Shown one piece after another: positions 47,153 to 55,502 of a stretch of 64,000 nt of DNA (the first letter of the stretch is position 1; every line of letters starts with the position of its first letter). The notes below the pieces were generated by a model that did no database searches, had not been told where the DNA came from, and saw only the letters and a list, made by a program, of their open reading frames with translations. This DNA comes from an uncultured Burkholderiales bacterium (GTDB lineage: Bacteria; Pseudomonadota; Gammaproteobacteria; Burkholderiales; Burkholderiaceae_C): contig CAISMH010000011.1 in assembly GCA_903886485.1 (NCBI GenBank), forward strand, positions 124,001-188,000, read 5' to 3'. The translations under genes and the position numbers were made by a program.

Positions 47153-47764
47153 ATGAAATCTCTTCTCATCATTGATGATCATCCGGTTTATCGCGATGCG
47201 CTGAGCGAAAAACTCGCGAGAGAATTTATCACCGACGGCATTGAAGTTGCAGTGGCCAGCAGCGCCTCCGAGGGCATCGAGCTGATCGAAAAATCCAACA
47301 AGCAGTGGGTCATCCTGCTAGACATCCTGATGCCGGGGCTGAGCGGCTTGGCGGGTATCCGCGTGTTCAAAGAGCGAGACAACGTTGAACAAGTCGTCGC
47401 CATTTCCGGCTTAGACGAACAGGCATGGGAGCCCAAAACAGTCTCGGCTGGAGCGGCCATGTTTCTCTCCAAAAACAGCACGGCTGAATTCATCATCAAA
47501 AAACTCAAACCGCTGATGACGTTTGAGACTGGCCATGTCGTGGCTCACAAAAATACGGAGCCCAAAGATTTTCGGCTCACCCAGCGACAACTCGAAGTGC
47601 TCGACCTGATCTCACAAGGTCATCCCAACAAAGTCATCGCAGACTACATGGGCATCAGTGAGCAAACGGTCAAAATCCACATCAACCAAATATTCAAAGA
47701 GCTGCGCGTTTTCAATCGAACGCAAGCCGTCCTCAAAGCACAAAAGCATCAACTGCTGTCGTGA
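47153..47764 (+). CDS. LuxR/NarL-type response regulator
   Basis: A 203-aa regulator with a receiver domain (IIDDHPVY acidic pocket, phospho-acceptor D57 in LLDILMPG, Lys in LSKNST) and a C-terminal LuxR HTH (LTQRQLEVLDLISQGHPNKVIADYMGISEQTVKIHINQIFKEL). It is followed after 51 bp by the hybrid kinase gene, its probable partner. NarL-type proteins bind heptamer repeats, which fits the 7-bp CTAG periodicity in promoters around it. An in-frame ATG at 47138 is the predicted transcript start and is less likely. Confidence 0.9.
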   Translation: MKSLLIIDDHPVYRDALSEKLAREFITDGIEVAVASSASEGIELIEKSNKQWVILLDILMPGLSGLAGIRVFKERDNVEQVVAISGLDEQAWEPKTVSAGAAMFLSKNSTAEFIIKKLKPLMTFETGHVVAHKNTEPKDFRLTQRQLEVLDLISQGHPNKVIADYMGISEQTVKIHINQIFKELRVFNRTQAVLKAQKHQLLS

Positions 47765-47815
47765 CACACCATTCACACGGCACCTTCGCCAGCCATTCGC
47801 AGGAAAAGCCAAGCA

Positions 47816-49600
47816 GTGAAACTAAGCACCCCATCCATTGATCACCGCTTGATCGAAGACGAGATGAACAACGCCAATCTCATGCGTGAGAAATCGGCAC
47901 ACATCACCAAAGCAGCTCGGTCCGCCACAGTGGCCAACATCTTGGCGCCCTTGCTTTGTATTCCCATGTTCAAAGACGAAGTTCACCACCTGAACTTAGC
48001 GATCTGGCTTGGCTACATGCTCATCGTCGTCGCCATTCGGACATGGATCATTTTTCAGCTGGAGTACCAAGCTGAAAAAATCTCCAACCCGAAGCGCGAC
48101 TTGAAACTCGTCACCTATGCCATCGGCATTGTGGGCTTTGGTTGGGGACTGGGCTGGATATTGATGGCCCCCGATTTGCTGATGGTCAACCGAATGATCT
48201 ATGTCTACATGACCACGGCAGCGATGATTTCCAGCATGTTTGCCTACAGCGTCAACCGGGCGACATTTTTTGCCTTCACGCTGCCCATCATGATCCCGTC
48301 CTTGAGTTCGGTTTTATGGACGCACAACTTTTTCCCGTGGCCTTTTTCTGTCGGTCTTGCTTCTCTCTACATCGTCGTCCTGAGCATTGCGAGAAACTTC
48401 TCCCAAACTTTTGAAAACTCGGTGCGACTTCGATTCCGCAATGAGCTGCTTTACCAAGAACTCGCCAATGAACGCGACCAATCCGTTGCCGCCAACGTCG
48501 CCAAATCCAAGTTCATCGCCGTCGCCAGTCATGACTTGCGTCAACCCATGCACGCTGTCAACGTCTACCTTGAGCTCATCAACTTAGACAACCTGCCCGC
48601 CCCAGAAAAAAAATCAATTTCAAAAATTAAAACCAGCATCACCACCCTCAACGCGATGTTTGACTCCTTGTTAAACATCAGCCAACTCGATGCCGATGTG
48701 ATGCAAATCAACAGCCGAGTTTTTCGTCTTGAACAGCTCGCCAACACCATTCGCGATCTCACGGAAACCAAAGCCATCAACAAAGGCTTGGCCTTGGACA
48801 TCAGCTGTCCCGATTTGATCGTCCGTGGTGACAAATTGCTGCTGCAACAAATCATCAGCAACTTGGTGTCCAACGCCATTCAATACACAGAGACGGGCAG
48901 CGTCGCGTTGAATTTCAGCGTTGAAGAGGCATGTTTGTCCATCGAAGTCTGTGACACAGGATGCGGCATTGAAGCCTCAGAGCAACAACAAATCTTCAAC
49001 CAATTCTTTCGCGCCGACAGAACGCGGGCTTTGCACGATGGCCTTGGCTTGGGCCTATCCATTGTCAAACGTCTGTGCGATCTCATCGGCGCACAAATTC
49101 ATGTCACCTCAGAAGTCGGCGTGGGCTCACGCTTTGTTGTGAAAACATTTTTCCTTGCCTCCTTCAGCGCGGAGGACATGGACCTGCCCGATCCCGTCTT
49201 GAAATTACCCAATGCACTTTCAAGCCTGCAAGGCAAATACATTGCCGTGATTGAAGACAATCCAGTCATTGTGGAGGCCTACAGACACACCCTTGCCAAC
49301 AAAGGGGCGCACGTCTACGTGTTGTCAGAGTATGAAAATGAATTGGCCGTTCAACTCGAAACCATTGACCACATCGACTGCATTCTTTGCGACTACCGCC
49401 TCAGCCAAACGACGGGCAATCTACTCATCGAAAAAATTCGCGAAAACTACAACGACGAAATTCCCGCCATCATCGTCACGGCGGACACCACCCCCTCACA
49501 CATTCATCTTTTCGCGGAACTGAACGTGCAAGTCCTGCACAAACCTATTAGCTTTCATGACATTGCGCAGGCCATTGAAAAAACAATCCTTCAGCAGTAG
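47816..49600 (+). CDS. Hybrid sensor histidine kinase
   Basis: This 594-aa protein has a membrane sensor of about six helices (residues 35-195), a HisKA domain with H239 in AVASHDLRQP, an HATPase domain (N-box QQIISNLVSNAIQY, CDTGCGI, DGLGLGLSIVKRL) and a C-terminal receiver with D526 in LCDYRLS. It starts at GTG 47816. The sensor region lacks PAS or periplasmic domains, so it may sense a membrane-associated signal. It is likely paired with the LuxR-type regulator upstream. Confidence 0.92.
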   Translation: MKLSTPSIDHRLIEDEMNNANLMREKSAHITKAARSATVANILAPLLCIPMFKDEVHHLNLAIWLGYMLIVVAIRTWIIFQLEYQAEKISNPKRDLKLVTYAIGIVGFGWGLGWILMAPDLLMVNRMIYVYMTTAAMISSMFAYSVNRATFFAFTLPIMIPSLSSVLWTHNFFPWPFSVGLASLYIVVLSIARNFSQTFENSVRLRFRNELLYQELANERDQSVAANVAKSKFIAVASHDLRQPMHAVNVYLELINLDNLPAPEKKSISKIKTSITTLNAMFDSLLNISQLDADVMQINSRVFRLEQLANTIRDLTETKAINKGLALDISCPDLIVRGDKLLLQQIISNLVSNAIQYTETGSVALNFSVEEACLSIEVCDTGCGIEASEQQQIFNQFFRADRTRALHDGLGLGLSIVKRLCDLIGAQIHVTSEVGVGSRFVVKTFFLASFSAEDMDLPDPVLKLPNALSSLQGKYIAVIEDNPVIVEAYRHTLANKGAHVYVLSEYENELAVQLETIDHIDCILCDYRLSQTTGNLLIEKIRENYNDEIPAIIVTADTTPSHIHLFAELNVQVLHKPISFHDIAQAIEKTILQQ

Positions 49601-49608
49601 GCATCACC

Positions 49609-49635
49609 ACACGGCTTGCGCAGCCTAGGCCGTGT
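49609..49635. terminator. Stem-loop between convergent genes
   Basis: A perfect 7-bp stem ACACGGC/GCCGTGT lies between the kinase stop and the convergent HTH-receiver gene and includes the latter's stop codon. There is no T tract, so it may be a shared weak terminator. Confidence 0.35.
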
Positions 49636-50245
49636 TAGTCACCATCAAATCGCGGTTAAACAAAAGCGCATTCACATAACCCACCAGCCAGCCCATGTCC
49701 AAAGGCTTATCCAACAACTGAATCTTGTGGGTCAACGCCAGCGCAGACAACTCGACCGTCCGCTCATCAGCGCTGCACATCACCAATATAGACAGATTGC
49801 GCAAACCCGCATGACCGCGCAAAGACTTCAGCGCCTCAAACCCCCCGACACTCCCCAGCAGTCTGGCGTCCAGCAACACCACTTGGGGATTCGCGTCATT
49901 CAAGGCCAACATCGCCTGAATCAAGTCTTGGTGAAGAACCGTCTTCACACGCGTGCCCCACTCCTTTGAGTTCAGCTTCAATTGAATTTTTGTGTGCTCA
50001 TCCTTGGTCACCACAAACATCAGCAATTGCGGTGCGTCACCATTGGCCGTCGCTAGCAAGCGACCGCGGCGCATCAAATACTTGCGCAGCGACTGCACAT
50101 CGATGCGACGATGCCCTCCCTCCGTCCGCCAAGCGACAAGCTCCCCCCTTTCCACCAACTTGTGAACCGTGCCTATCGACACCATCAATGCCTTGGCTGC
50201 CTTGGTGCTTCCGCAATACCCATCTTCTACATAAACTTGCTTCAT
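49625..50245 (-). CDS. Excisionase-type HTH fused to a receiver-like domain
   Basis: A 206-aa protein: residues 10-60 form a MerR/excisionase-type helix-turn-helix (YCGSTKAAKALMVSIGTVHKLVERGELVAWRTEGGHRRIDVQSLRKYLMRR), and residues 72-200 a receiver fold with D126 in VVLLDARLL and K180 in LLDKPLD. The order (HTH before receiver) is the reverse of usual response regulators. Start 50245 follows an AAGGAG ribosome-binding site. It ends the surface-protein cluster and probably regulates it. Confidence 0.82.
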   Translation of the reverse strand: MKQVYVEDGYCGSTKAAKALMVSIGTVHKLVERGELVAWRTEGGHRRIDVQSLRKYLMRRGRLLATANGDAPQLLMFVVTKDEHTKIQLKLNSKEWGTRVKTVLHQDLIQAMLALNDANPQVVLLDARLLGSVGGFEALKSLRGHAGLRNLSILVMCSADERTVELSALALTHKIQLLDKPLDMGWLVGYVNALLFNRDLMVTNTA

Positions 50246-50268
50246 GTTTTTCTCCTTGAAGTCCATCG

Positions 50269-50592
50269 CTAAAACACTAGCCACTTCCATGTGCAATCCA
50301 GCATCACATGCTGGTCCGGTAGAGACGGCACATCCCCATCGATGGCGTTCGGCTCTATCTTTTCAATCTGTTGAAAAATTTGTTCAAGCCGCAACGTACC
50401 GTCTCTGAACGTCAACAAATGCTCAGGCTGCGTCACCGACAACAACACCCCATCGGTCAACACAATCCTCTCGCCCGTCTTTAAAACCAGCAACAAGTCT
50501 GTATCCACCGCGCGTATATCTTTGACGTCTGCAATCCGTACGTACCGCAAAAACTCTTTGGCTTGCTCCATCGTCAATGTTGTCGTTTTCAC
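50269..50592 (-). CDS. Small protein resembling the N-terminal domain of type I-secreted adhesins
   Basis: A 107-aa protein (GTG 50592 with GAGG upstream; TTG 50613 possible). It has a short-strand-rich centre (DIRAVDTDLLLVLKTGERIVLTDGVLLSVTQPEHLLTFRDGTLRLEQIFQQI), which resembles the first domain of giant RTX/Bap-type adhesins, then an unrelated-looking tail. It starts 17 bp after the MotB-like stop. It may be an independent regulator or the remnant of a lost adhesin gene. The resemblance is by eye only. Confidence 0.5.
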   Translation of the reverse strand: MKTTTLTMEQAKEFLRYVRIADVKDIRAVDTDLLLVLKTGERIVLTDGVLLSVTQPEHLLTFRDGTLRLEQIFQQIEKIEPNAIDGDVPSLPDQHVMLDCTWKWLVF

Positions 50593-50609
50593 CGTGACGC
50601 CCTCGCGAA

Positions 50610-51368
50610 TCAATCCACCTTCGTGATGCGCACTTCCAGCGCCTCCATTCCGGTGACCGCATTCGGGGGCACCGCGTGAATCTTCTGTCCGATCTTGACG
50701 GCGGGCACACCCGTCGTCCCCATCAAACGGTTACGTACAGCCACCACACGGTAGAACGCCATCCGGTTCGACTCACTCAAACCCTCTGCCGCATTAGCGG
50801 TGAGCATGAAACTCTGCGCGCTCCCCACTTGGTAATCGAAGTGCTTCATGAACACCTCCGTCATTCGCTTCGCCTCCTCGTCGCTCATTCCCAGCGCACC
50901 CGGTCTGAAACGAATGATCAAACTCGTAGGACGCAGCGCAAAGTCTTGCACCCCGTTCACCAATGTCCCTTCAGTCTTGGCACTGGCATCCTCCACCCGC
51001 TCGCTCTTGCCCATCTTGGTCTCGTCAGGTTTGGCCACGGGGTTCAAACCACTGGGCTTGTAGCGCAACTCGCTTTGGTAGAGCTTCTCCTTCAAGCGGT
51101 TCACCAAATTGCGCATGTCCTCCATCGTGGGGTTTTGCGGCATCTCATCGGCCATGCCCGGATACACCTTTTCATTGGCAGCCTTGCTGGGGTCTTTCAA
51201 TGGCACGGCCGACTTGAGCGCGTCGTTGCGTGCCTTGATGGTGAAAAACATCACCGCCATAGACAACACCACGATCAACAAGATGAGAAACATCACCATG
51301 TTGGTCAAGGTGTCCACATAGCCCGGCCAAAAGTTTTGGCCCTCGTCTAAATCATGTGTTGCTGCCAT
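50610..51368 (-). CDS. MotB/OmpA-like stator protein
   Basis: This 252-aa protein has a single N-terminal helix preceded by the MotB-plug-type segment DEGQNFWPGYVDTLTNMVMFLILLIVVL; D19 occupies the position of the proton-conducting Asp of MotB. The periplasmic part ends in an OmpA-like region (LSESNRMAFYRVVAVRNRLMGTTGVPAVKIGQKIHAV). Such proteins, paired with a MotA/TolQ-like partner, energise SiiAB-type adhesin secretion; no partner gene is in the window. Strong AAGGAG site before ATG 51368. Confidence 0.75.
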   Translation of the reverse strand: MAATHDLDEGQNFWPGYVDTLTNMVMFLILLIVVLSMAVMFFTIKARNDALKSAVPLKDPSKAANEKVYPGMADEMPQNPTMEDMRNLVNRLKEKLYQSELRYKPSGLNPVAKPDETKMGKSERVEDASAKTEGTLVNGVQDFALRPTSLIIRFRPGALGMSDEEAKRMTEVFMKHFDYQVGSAQSFMLTANAAEGLSESNRMAFYRVVAVRNRLMGTTGVPAVKIGQKIHAVPPNAVTGMEALEVRITKVD

Positions 51369-51759
51369 TTCGATTACTCCTTGAACTCAAAAAATCTGAA
51401 TAAAAAATCTCATTGCGCATCTGCACCGCCTCGGGGGACGACAACACATTGGCGGCCTGAATCGCGCCATGCTCGGTGAAGGCAAACGGCAAGCTCTTTG
51501 AAAACTTGAGCTTGGCGAGGTGGTCACAATTTGTGACCACCTCCGCCTTTTCGTCCGTTGTCAACTGAAACATGAAGTCGAGCGGAAAGCGGTCCTTGTT
51601 GCGCTTCACGGCTTGGTTCAACACTTTGGTATCCACCCCATACAACCCCGCCAAATCCGCGTCCTGCAACACGCGCTGACCGCGCAGCGTCTGGATGTGG
51701 TTTTCTACCGCCGCCACAGACGCGGCAGCTTGGGTGGCCATGGGTGAACGCAAGGTCAT
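51352..51759 (-). pseudogene. ORF6N-domain protein, truncated
   Basis: A 135-aa frame beginning MTLRSPMATQAAASVAAVENHIQTLRGQRVLQDADLAGLYGVDTKVLNQAVKRNKDRFPLDFMFQL, the ORF6N domain of phage and mobile-element regulators, continuing PFAFTEHGAIQAANVLSSPEAVQMRNEIF. The remaining part of the family is missing; the last 13 codons are the ribosome-binding region and start of the MotB-like gene read in another frame. It is thus a fragment wedged between the RTX and MotB-like genes. It might still give a small DNA-binding protein. Confidence 0.65.
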
Positions 51760-51762
51760 GGC

Positions 51763-52989
51763 TTACACCACCAACCAGTGGTTGGTCGGGTTGACCCAAT
51801 CGGCCACGTTGGTGGTTCCGGGGTTGTAGTTGCGCAGCCAGATGGTTTGCGTCACGTTGCTGGGGCCTGCGCCGTCCACGTCGATCACCAGCTTGGTCAA
51901 GGCGGTGGTATTGGCGCTGGCGGCCAACACATCGGCAGGCGCACCGGAAGTGGCCAAAGTGCCAGCGGCTGCTGTGTAGGTTGTGATGCTGGTAACCCAC
52001 TGCGTCAAGTTGGCTGTGCTGCCCTTGACATGGTTTTGCAGCAGGTTGCTGATATCGAGCTTCATGCCTCCCCCTGACACATCGCCTGTGGTGACGCCAC
52101 TGGTGTTGGTGGTGGAGAAGTCCCACACCACGTCATAGGCCCCCGTGGTGCCAGCGTCGCCGCGCAGCCAGTAGAAGGTGTCGTTGTTGGTGCCTACGGT
52201 GGTACTGCCGCCTCGGCCCCACATGTAGTCGTTGCCGGTGCCCCCGTAGATGGCGTCGTCACCGTTGCCGCCCACGATATAGTCATCGCCCGCACCGCCA
52301 TACAAAGTGTCGTTACCGGCACCCATGGTTTGGCTTTCGCTCTTACCCGAGACATAGTTGCGCAAATCGCTGAATGCGTTCACCAGGTTGGACGAATTCA
52401 AAGCCGAAACGTTCATAGCTGAGCCAATGGTTCCGCCATTGACCGTCGTCGTCTTTACGCCCGAGCCGAAGGCCCAAGGGTCGGGCGAGGTGGTTTGCTC
52501 GGCGACGATCACTTCAGTGTCGACGGTGCTGTTGCCATCGCCCGACACGCCCGCACCACCACCGGCATTCGCAAGAATGGTTCCTGTGGTGCGGGGTGCG
52601 GGAGGGGCGACCACACCGATGTTGTTGGTTGTTTCCCCCGCTGTGGTAGCGGTAGTACTCGAATTACTCACCCCACCTAAGCCCCCACCCATGCTGCCTG
52701 CCCCAGCACTACCAACACCAGTGCCACCACCACCACCAAATCCGCCTGCACCGCCCCAACTACCTGAATTAACGCTTCCAGACCAACCATCACCCGCGAT
52801 CAGGTCATTGCCAGCCCCCCCGTAAATCACATCATTACCGCCGCCGCCTGTACCCGGCGTCGGCCACATAGCAGAAGCGCCACCACCAGAGCCATCGCCC
52901 ATGATGAAGTCACCAAAGGCTGACCCCAGCAGCATGTCGTTGCCACCAGCACCATTTTGGGCAGCATATTTTGCAACGGTTGTGGACAC
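51763..52989 (-). CDS. RTX calcium-binding protein, type I secretion substrate
   Basis: A 408-aa protein without signal peptide. RTX nonapeptide repeats occur at both ends of a glycine-rich region: GGAGNDLIAGDGW, GAGNDTLYGGAGDDYIVGGNGDDAIYGGTGNDYMWGRGG. The C-terminal about 150 residues (DTFYWLRGDAG...VVWDFS...MKLDISNLLQ...WLRNYNPGTTN...NHWLVV) resemble the T1SS C-terminal target domain. It is much shorter than typical RTX adhesins. No type I export genes are in the window. Confidence 0.8.
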   Translation of the reverse strand: MSTTVAKYAAQNGAGGNDMLLGSAFGDFIMGDGSGGGASAMWPTPGTGGGGNDVIYGGAGNDLIAGDGWSGSVNSGSWGGAGGFGGGGGTGVGSAGAGSMGGGLGGVSNSSTTATTAGETTNNIGVVAPPAPRTTGTILANAGGGAGVSGDGNSTVDTEVIVAEQTTSPDPWAFGSGVKTTTVNGGTIGSAMNVSALNSSNLVNAFSDLRNYVSGKSESQTMGAGNDTLYGGAGDDYIVGGNGDDAIYGGTGNDYMWGRGGSTTVGTNNDTFYWLRGDAGTTGAYDVVWDFSTTNTSGVTTGDVSGGGMKLDISNLLQNHVKGSTANLTQWVTSITTYTAAAGTLATSGAPADVLAASANTTALTKLVIDVDGAGPSNVTQTIWLRNYNPGTTNVADWVNPTNHWLVV

Positions 52990-53024
52990 TCGCGATGAAT
53001 GATTCGGTGAAGTTATCGGCGCGC

Positions 53025-53189
53025 GCTTGTGAATTACTCACAAGCACTAAAATAACGACGAAAAGTTGTATGAATTTCATTCGCGACAAGATTTGTTTTC
53101 TTGTCGCAATTTTTGCTTATTTAGTATTCATTTTTGAATAACAAATGAATGCTTTTTTATTGCTAATTTATAGCGAAGAGTAGCAATAA
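53025..53189. repeat. AT-rich leader with four perfect inverted repeats
   Basis: In the 242-bp AT-rich gap upstream of the RTX gene lie GCTTGTGA-N5-TCACAAGC (53025-53045), GCGACAAG-N9-CTTGTCGC (53083-53107), TATTCA-TTTT-TGAATA (53125-53140) and TTATTGCTA-N15-TAGCAATAA (53157-53189). They could be protein-binding operators or RNA hairpins in a long leader. Base composition is far from the window average. Confidence 0.6.
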
Positions 53190-53231
53190 CCTTGCTATTT
53201 TTTGAATCTTTAAAAATTATTTTATTTAAGC

Positions 53232-53915
53232 TTATCCAACATTAAGTATTAATTTGAGGTGGGTCCCTTGTGAATCTGCACCAAAGGTGTACTCAGCCCC
53301 TAGTTTTTTAAGTCGCTGATGCAGGTTTCGCAACCCGCGCTTCATGATGCCGTTTTTGTCATGGTTATCAAAACCGACCCCGTCATCACCAACTTCTAGG
53401 GTGATTTGCGAATGCTGTCGCTTCAAGAGAATTTTGCAATTTTTCGCTTGGGAATGCTTGATCGTGTTGGAGACCAACTCTTGGATGATGTGCAGCAGGT
53501 GGCGGGCGCACTGTGCGTCGAGCGCACCACGGTGGAGCGGGTCTAAATGGTAGTGAAGTTGTATGCCAACGGTGCGCAGGTTTCTGGCGGCGCGTTGGCA
53601 GAACTCATCCAGCACCTCCGTGAAGGGGGCTTCGTCCATGAATGGACCATTGCCGAGCAAGCGCAATTCTTCGAGGCAAGCCTGTAGGTCCATCTCCAAC
53701 GCTTGGGGGGTGATGGCGGCGGCACGTGTTTCAAGCAGCAGGTTGATCAGACGCGCGCCGAGGCCGTCATGGATGTCTTGCAGTATTCGGTTGCGCTCTT
53801 GGTGGATGGCGTCGCGCAGGCGCGCCCTTAGCAGCGCACGCAGGCACAAAAAAATGAACACACCGTGGATGAGCAGCAACGGCACAAGCCACGCAGCGAG
53901 TGCAGGTCGTGCCAT
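53232..53915 (-). CDS. NarX/DegS-type sensor histidine kinase
   Basis: This 227-aa kinase has one N-terminal helix (residues 8-27), a HisKA_3-like dimerisation helix with H49 in RILQDIHDGLGARL, and an HATPase domain (HIIQELVSNTIKHS, EVGDDGVGFDNHD, GLRNLHQRLKKLGA). It has almost no sensor region, so the signal may come from a partner or the membrane. Start 53915 (MARPALAAW) is preferred. It lies downstream of the LuxR regulator gene on the same strand and faces the RTX cluster. Confidence 0.88.
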   Translation of the reverse strand: MARPALAAWLVPLLLIHGVFIFLCLRALLRARLRDAIHQERNRILQDIHDGLGARLINLLLETRAAAITPQALEMDLQACLEELRLLGNGPFMDEAPFTEVLDEFCQRAARNLRTVGIQLHYHLDPLHRGALDAQCARHLLHIIQELVSNTIKHSQAKNCKILLKRQHSQITLEVGDDGVGFDNHDKNGIMKRGLRNLHQRLKKLGAEYTFGADSQGTHLKLILNVG

Positions 53916-54003
53916 CACGCACAACAGGGCTTAGGCACAGGCGATGGTGGCGCCGCAGACATAGCCCACGCTGCGGGCAGCGGGGCAAGCTTGGCGCAGT
54001 GGT

Positions 54004-54669
54004 TTAAAGAAGTCCATGCGCCATCGCTTTGTCTAAGGCCGCCGTGCGCGTGGCAACGCCTAGTTTTCGATAGATGTGCCGTATGTGTTGGTTGACGGTG
54101 AAGTAAGAGATGTTGAGTTGATGGGCGATTTGTTTGGCTGGCTTGGGAAAACGCAGCTCGCTGAGCACTTCGAGTTCGCGACTGGTGAGGCTGAAAAATT
54201 GAACTGAGTCAGGGTTCGGTGTGGGGGTGGCGTCCGGGGCTTGTTGGGCCTGACTGATTTTTTGAAACAAAAACTTAGCCACGCCCGCACTGATGGGCGC
54301 GTTGCCGTTGTGCAAGGAGATCAATTTGGCAATGAGCTCATCGGGTTGGTCGTCTTTCAACAGGTAGCCCGATGCGCCTGCCTCAATGCTTTGCATCACA
54401 TGACGCATGTCGCCCAAGGAGCTGAGGACCATGCTTTTGGCAGCGGGGCAGCTGCTGCGGATTTGCCGCATCAAGTCGATGCCGCTGACATCGGGCAAGC
54501 CTAAGTCCACCAAGTAGATGTCGGCGGTGTTGGCGGCAATGATGGTTTGGGCTTGGTTGTTGTTGGCCGCAACGCCTGCGAGTTGGCACAGGGGCGAGGC
54601 CAAAATCAGGTTGGACAAGTAACGGGAGACAACCGGATCGTCTTCAATGATCGCAACTGAAATCGCCAT
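54004..54669 (-). CDS. LuxR/NarL-type response regulator
   Basis: A 221-aa regulator: receiver (IIEDDPVV, D55 in VDLGLPD, K in LLKDDQP) and a LuxR HTH (LTSRELEVLSELRFPKPAKQIAHQLNISYFTVNQHIRHIYRKLGV). It is paired with the kinase 88 bp downstream. The two lie just upstream of the RTX cluster on the same strand and are candidate regulators of it. Confidence 0.9.
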   Translation of the reverse strand: MAISVAIIEDDPVVSRYLSNLILASPLCQLAGVAANNNQAQTIIAANTADIYLVDLGLPDVSGIDLMRQIRSSCPAAKSMVLSSLGDMRHVMQSIEAGASGYLLKDDQPDELIAKLISLHNGNAPISAGVAKFLFQKISQAQQAPDATPTPNPDSVQFFSLTSRELEVLSELRFPKPAKQIAHQLNISYFTVNQHIRHIYRKLGVATRTAALDKAMAHGLL

Positions 54670-54836
54670 GGCGCGTCCTTGTGAAGAGGGGTGGGTGTCG
54701 CTCGGTCATGAGGGGGGTTGGCAAGGTCAGGCCCATTGCGCATATCGTTCTTTTGTGTGGCCTATTTTCTACTATAAATTTTCGCCGTGATGTGCCCATT
54801 TTTGAGGCACCGTGTAAATGGCCTAACATTTGGCGC

Positions 54837-55475
54837 ATGCTGCAATACGTCACTGTCCCCGTCACACCCTTCCAACAAAACTGCTCCATCATTTGGTGCG
54901 ATGAGACGATGAAGGCCGCCATCGTTGACCCCGGCGGCGACTTGCCGGTGATAGAAGCCGCTTGCCAGCAACGGGGCGTGACGCTGGAGCAGATTTGGAT
55001 CACACACGCACACATCGACCATGCGGGCGGCACGGCCGACTTGGCAGAGAAGCTGAACTTGCCGATCATTGGCCCGCACGAGGGCGATCAGTTTTGGATT
55101 GATGGCTTGCCTCAGGCTGCGGCCAGTTACCACTTCCCCCCTGCCCGCCCCTTCAAGCCCACGCGCTGGCTGCATGACGGTGACACGGTGTCGCTGGGTG
55201 CGCACACGCTGCAAGTGCGCCATTGCCCGGGCCACACGCCGGGTCATGTGGTGTTTTACGCACCAGAGATCAAACGCGCCTTTGTGGGTGATGTGCTATT
55301 CGCCGGCAGCATTGGACGCACCGACTTTCCGCGTGGCAACCATCAGGACTTGATCGACAGCATCACCCAGCGTTTGTGGCCGATGGGGGATGACACGGTG
55401 TTCATTCCGGGCCACGGGCCAGAAAGCACATTTGGCCGTGAGCGGGTGAGCAACCCGTATGTGGGCGGGACTTAA
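54837..55475 (+). CDS. MBL-fold metallohydrolase, YcbL/glyoxalase II-like
   Basis: This 212-aa enzyme has the metal motif H57-x-H59-x-D61-H62 in THAHIDHAGG, then RHCPGHTPGHVVF, FVGDVLFAGSIGRTDFP and the last ligand in FIPGHGPES. It is the compact YcbL form of type II glyoxalases, which hydrolyse thioesters such as lactoylglutathione. ATG 54837 gives the family N-terminus (MLQYVTVPVTPFQQNC). It is divergent from the LuxR regulator, with a 167-bp gap that shows nothing further. Confidence 0.9.
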   Translation: MLQYVTVPVTPFQQNCSIIWCDETMKAAIVDPGGDLPVIEAACQQRGVTLEQIWITHAHIDHAGGTADLAEKLNLPIIGPHEGDQFWIDGLPQAAASYHFPPARPFKPTRWLHDGDTVSLGAHTLQVRHCPGHTPGHVVFYAPEIKRAFVGDVLFAGSIGRTDFPRGNHQDLIDSITQRLWPMGDDTVFIPGHGPESTFGRERVSNPYVGGT

Positions 55476-55502
55476 AGCCGCCATCGCCGACAGCGTGCTG
55501 AT

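Noticed and set aside
53025..53045. CRP site (TGTGA...TCACA) upstream of the RTX gene
   Set aside because: The spacer is 5 bp, whereas CRP needs 6 bp; kept only as an unassigned inverted repeat.
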